Shown here: one piece after another, positions 32,681 to 32,806 of the stretch | Layout: each line of letters begins with the position of its first letter | Numbering within the stretch: position 1 is the stretch's first letter | NCBI GenBank assembly: GCA_017480795.1 | Contig: JAFURY010000021.1 | Span: 1-32,806 of the forward strand | From: Succinivibrionaceae bacterium | Lineage (GTDB): Bacteria > Pseudomonadota > Gammaproteobacteria > Enterobacterales > Succinivibrionaceae | Length of the DNA stretch: 32,806 bases | Direction of reading: 5' to 3' | Position numbers and translations under genes: made by a program | The notes under the pieces: generated by a model | Seen by the model: the letters and a program-made list of their open reading frames with translations, nothing else | What the model was told of the DNA's origin: nothing | Database searches by the model: none

Positions 32681-32696
32681 TGTGATCTACATCACA
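32681..32696. promoter_or_regulatory. CRP (cAMP receptor protein) binding site
   Basis: TGTGA-TCTACA-TCACA, an exact match to both CRP half-sites at the correct N6 spacing, in the context TTTGTGATCTACATCACATT. A TTTAAT at 32722-32727 is a possible -10, which would put the site near -45 for a + strand gene starting beyond the window. Confidence 0.75.
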
Positions 32697-32806
32697 TTTT
32701 TTAAATTTTATTATTGCGTCCTTTAATGTCCAATTTTGCATGAATCAACCCATTGGCAGTGGGCAGGATCTGATCCAACCGCTACATCAGGCGAAAATCT
32801 CCCGAA

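Larger units (their letters stand above)
32373..32806. other. AT-rich right-end region without an intact gene
   Basis: Contents: a ten-T homopolymer at 32405-32414; the nested inverted repeat at 32484-32578; a 14-codon ORF with AAGGA upstream (ATG 32625, TAG 32667); a CRP site at 32681-32696; and a GGATC-T-GATCC palindrome near 32764. No longer coding region is supported on either strand. Confidence 0.5.

Overview
The window looks like a chromosomal segment of a gammaproteobacterium, most likely a fermentative, host- or rumen-associated member near the Aeromonadales/Succinivibrionaceae. This rests on gene content: Hfq, lolB-ispE-prs order, SstT, QmcA/NfeD, Mpl, YadGH, ExeA/GspB, NqrM/ApbE, glgCA, and an AAA-ATPase/PD-(D/E)XK gene of a family common in gut anaerobes. 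It remains an inference; no rRNA or tRNA gene is present to settle it. Most of the window is moderately GC-rich core genome. The last ~1.3 kb (about 31500-32800) is clearly AT-rich and looks acquired.

Layout. 1-165: a strongly foldable edge element. 431-1570 (+): a degenerate MEMO-family gene and a divergent hfq. 1656-4838 (-): a B3/B4-domain gene, yqaB-like HAD phosphatase overlapping trmB, and dapA with its own terminator. 5078-5964 (-): a conserved gene of unknown function broken by a one-base frameshift. 6546-9209 (+): glgC-glgA (glycogen synthesis). 9389-11398 (-): an LTA-synthase/OpgB-type membrane sulfatase. 11661-12038 (-): yegP-like. 12437-12898 (+): ComFB-like protein. 13003-15641 (-): lolB-ispE-prs. 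15842-17146 (+): sstT. 17428-17967 (-): ppa. 18263-19641 (-): qmcA-nfeD. 19896-27950 (-): a run of nine closely packed genes (exeA-gspB-nqrM-apbE-membrane protein-mpl-yadG-yadH-truncated SPFH protein) that reads as one 8-kb operon with an envelope theme: secreton assembly, flavinylation for Na+-NQR, murein recycling and lipid/drug-type export. 28154-29509 (+): cca, divergent from exeA with overlapping promoters. 29739-31502 (+): AAA-ATPase/nuclease. 31654-32372 (-): two unrecognised small AT-rich genes.

The right end carries a nested inverted repeat of 95 bp (32484-32578) that could be a structured RNA or a MITE, and a textbook CRP site (32681-32696) probably serving a gene beyond the edge. 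Predicted Rho-independent terminators separate most units. I saw no CRISPR array, no tRNA or rRNA and no intact insertion sequence. No single complete new system is proven. The best candidates for a second look are the frameshifted conserved family, the right-end AT-rich island with its nested hairpin, the left-edge structured element, and the divergent Hfq with an A-rich leader.
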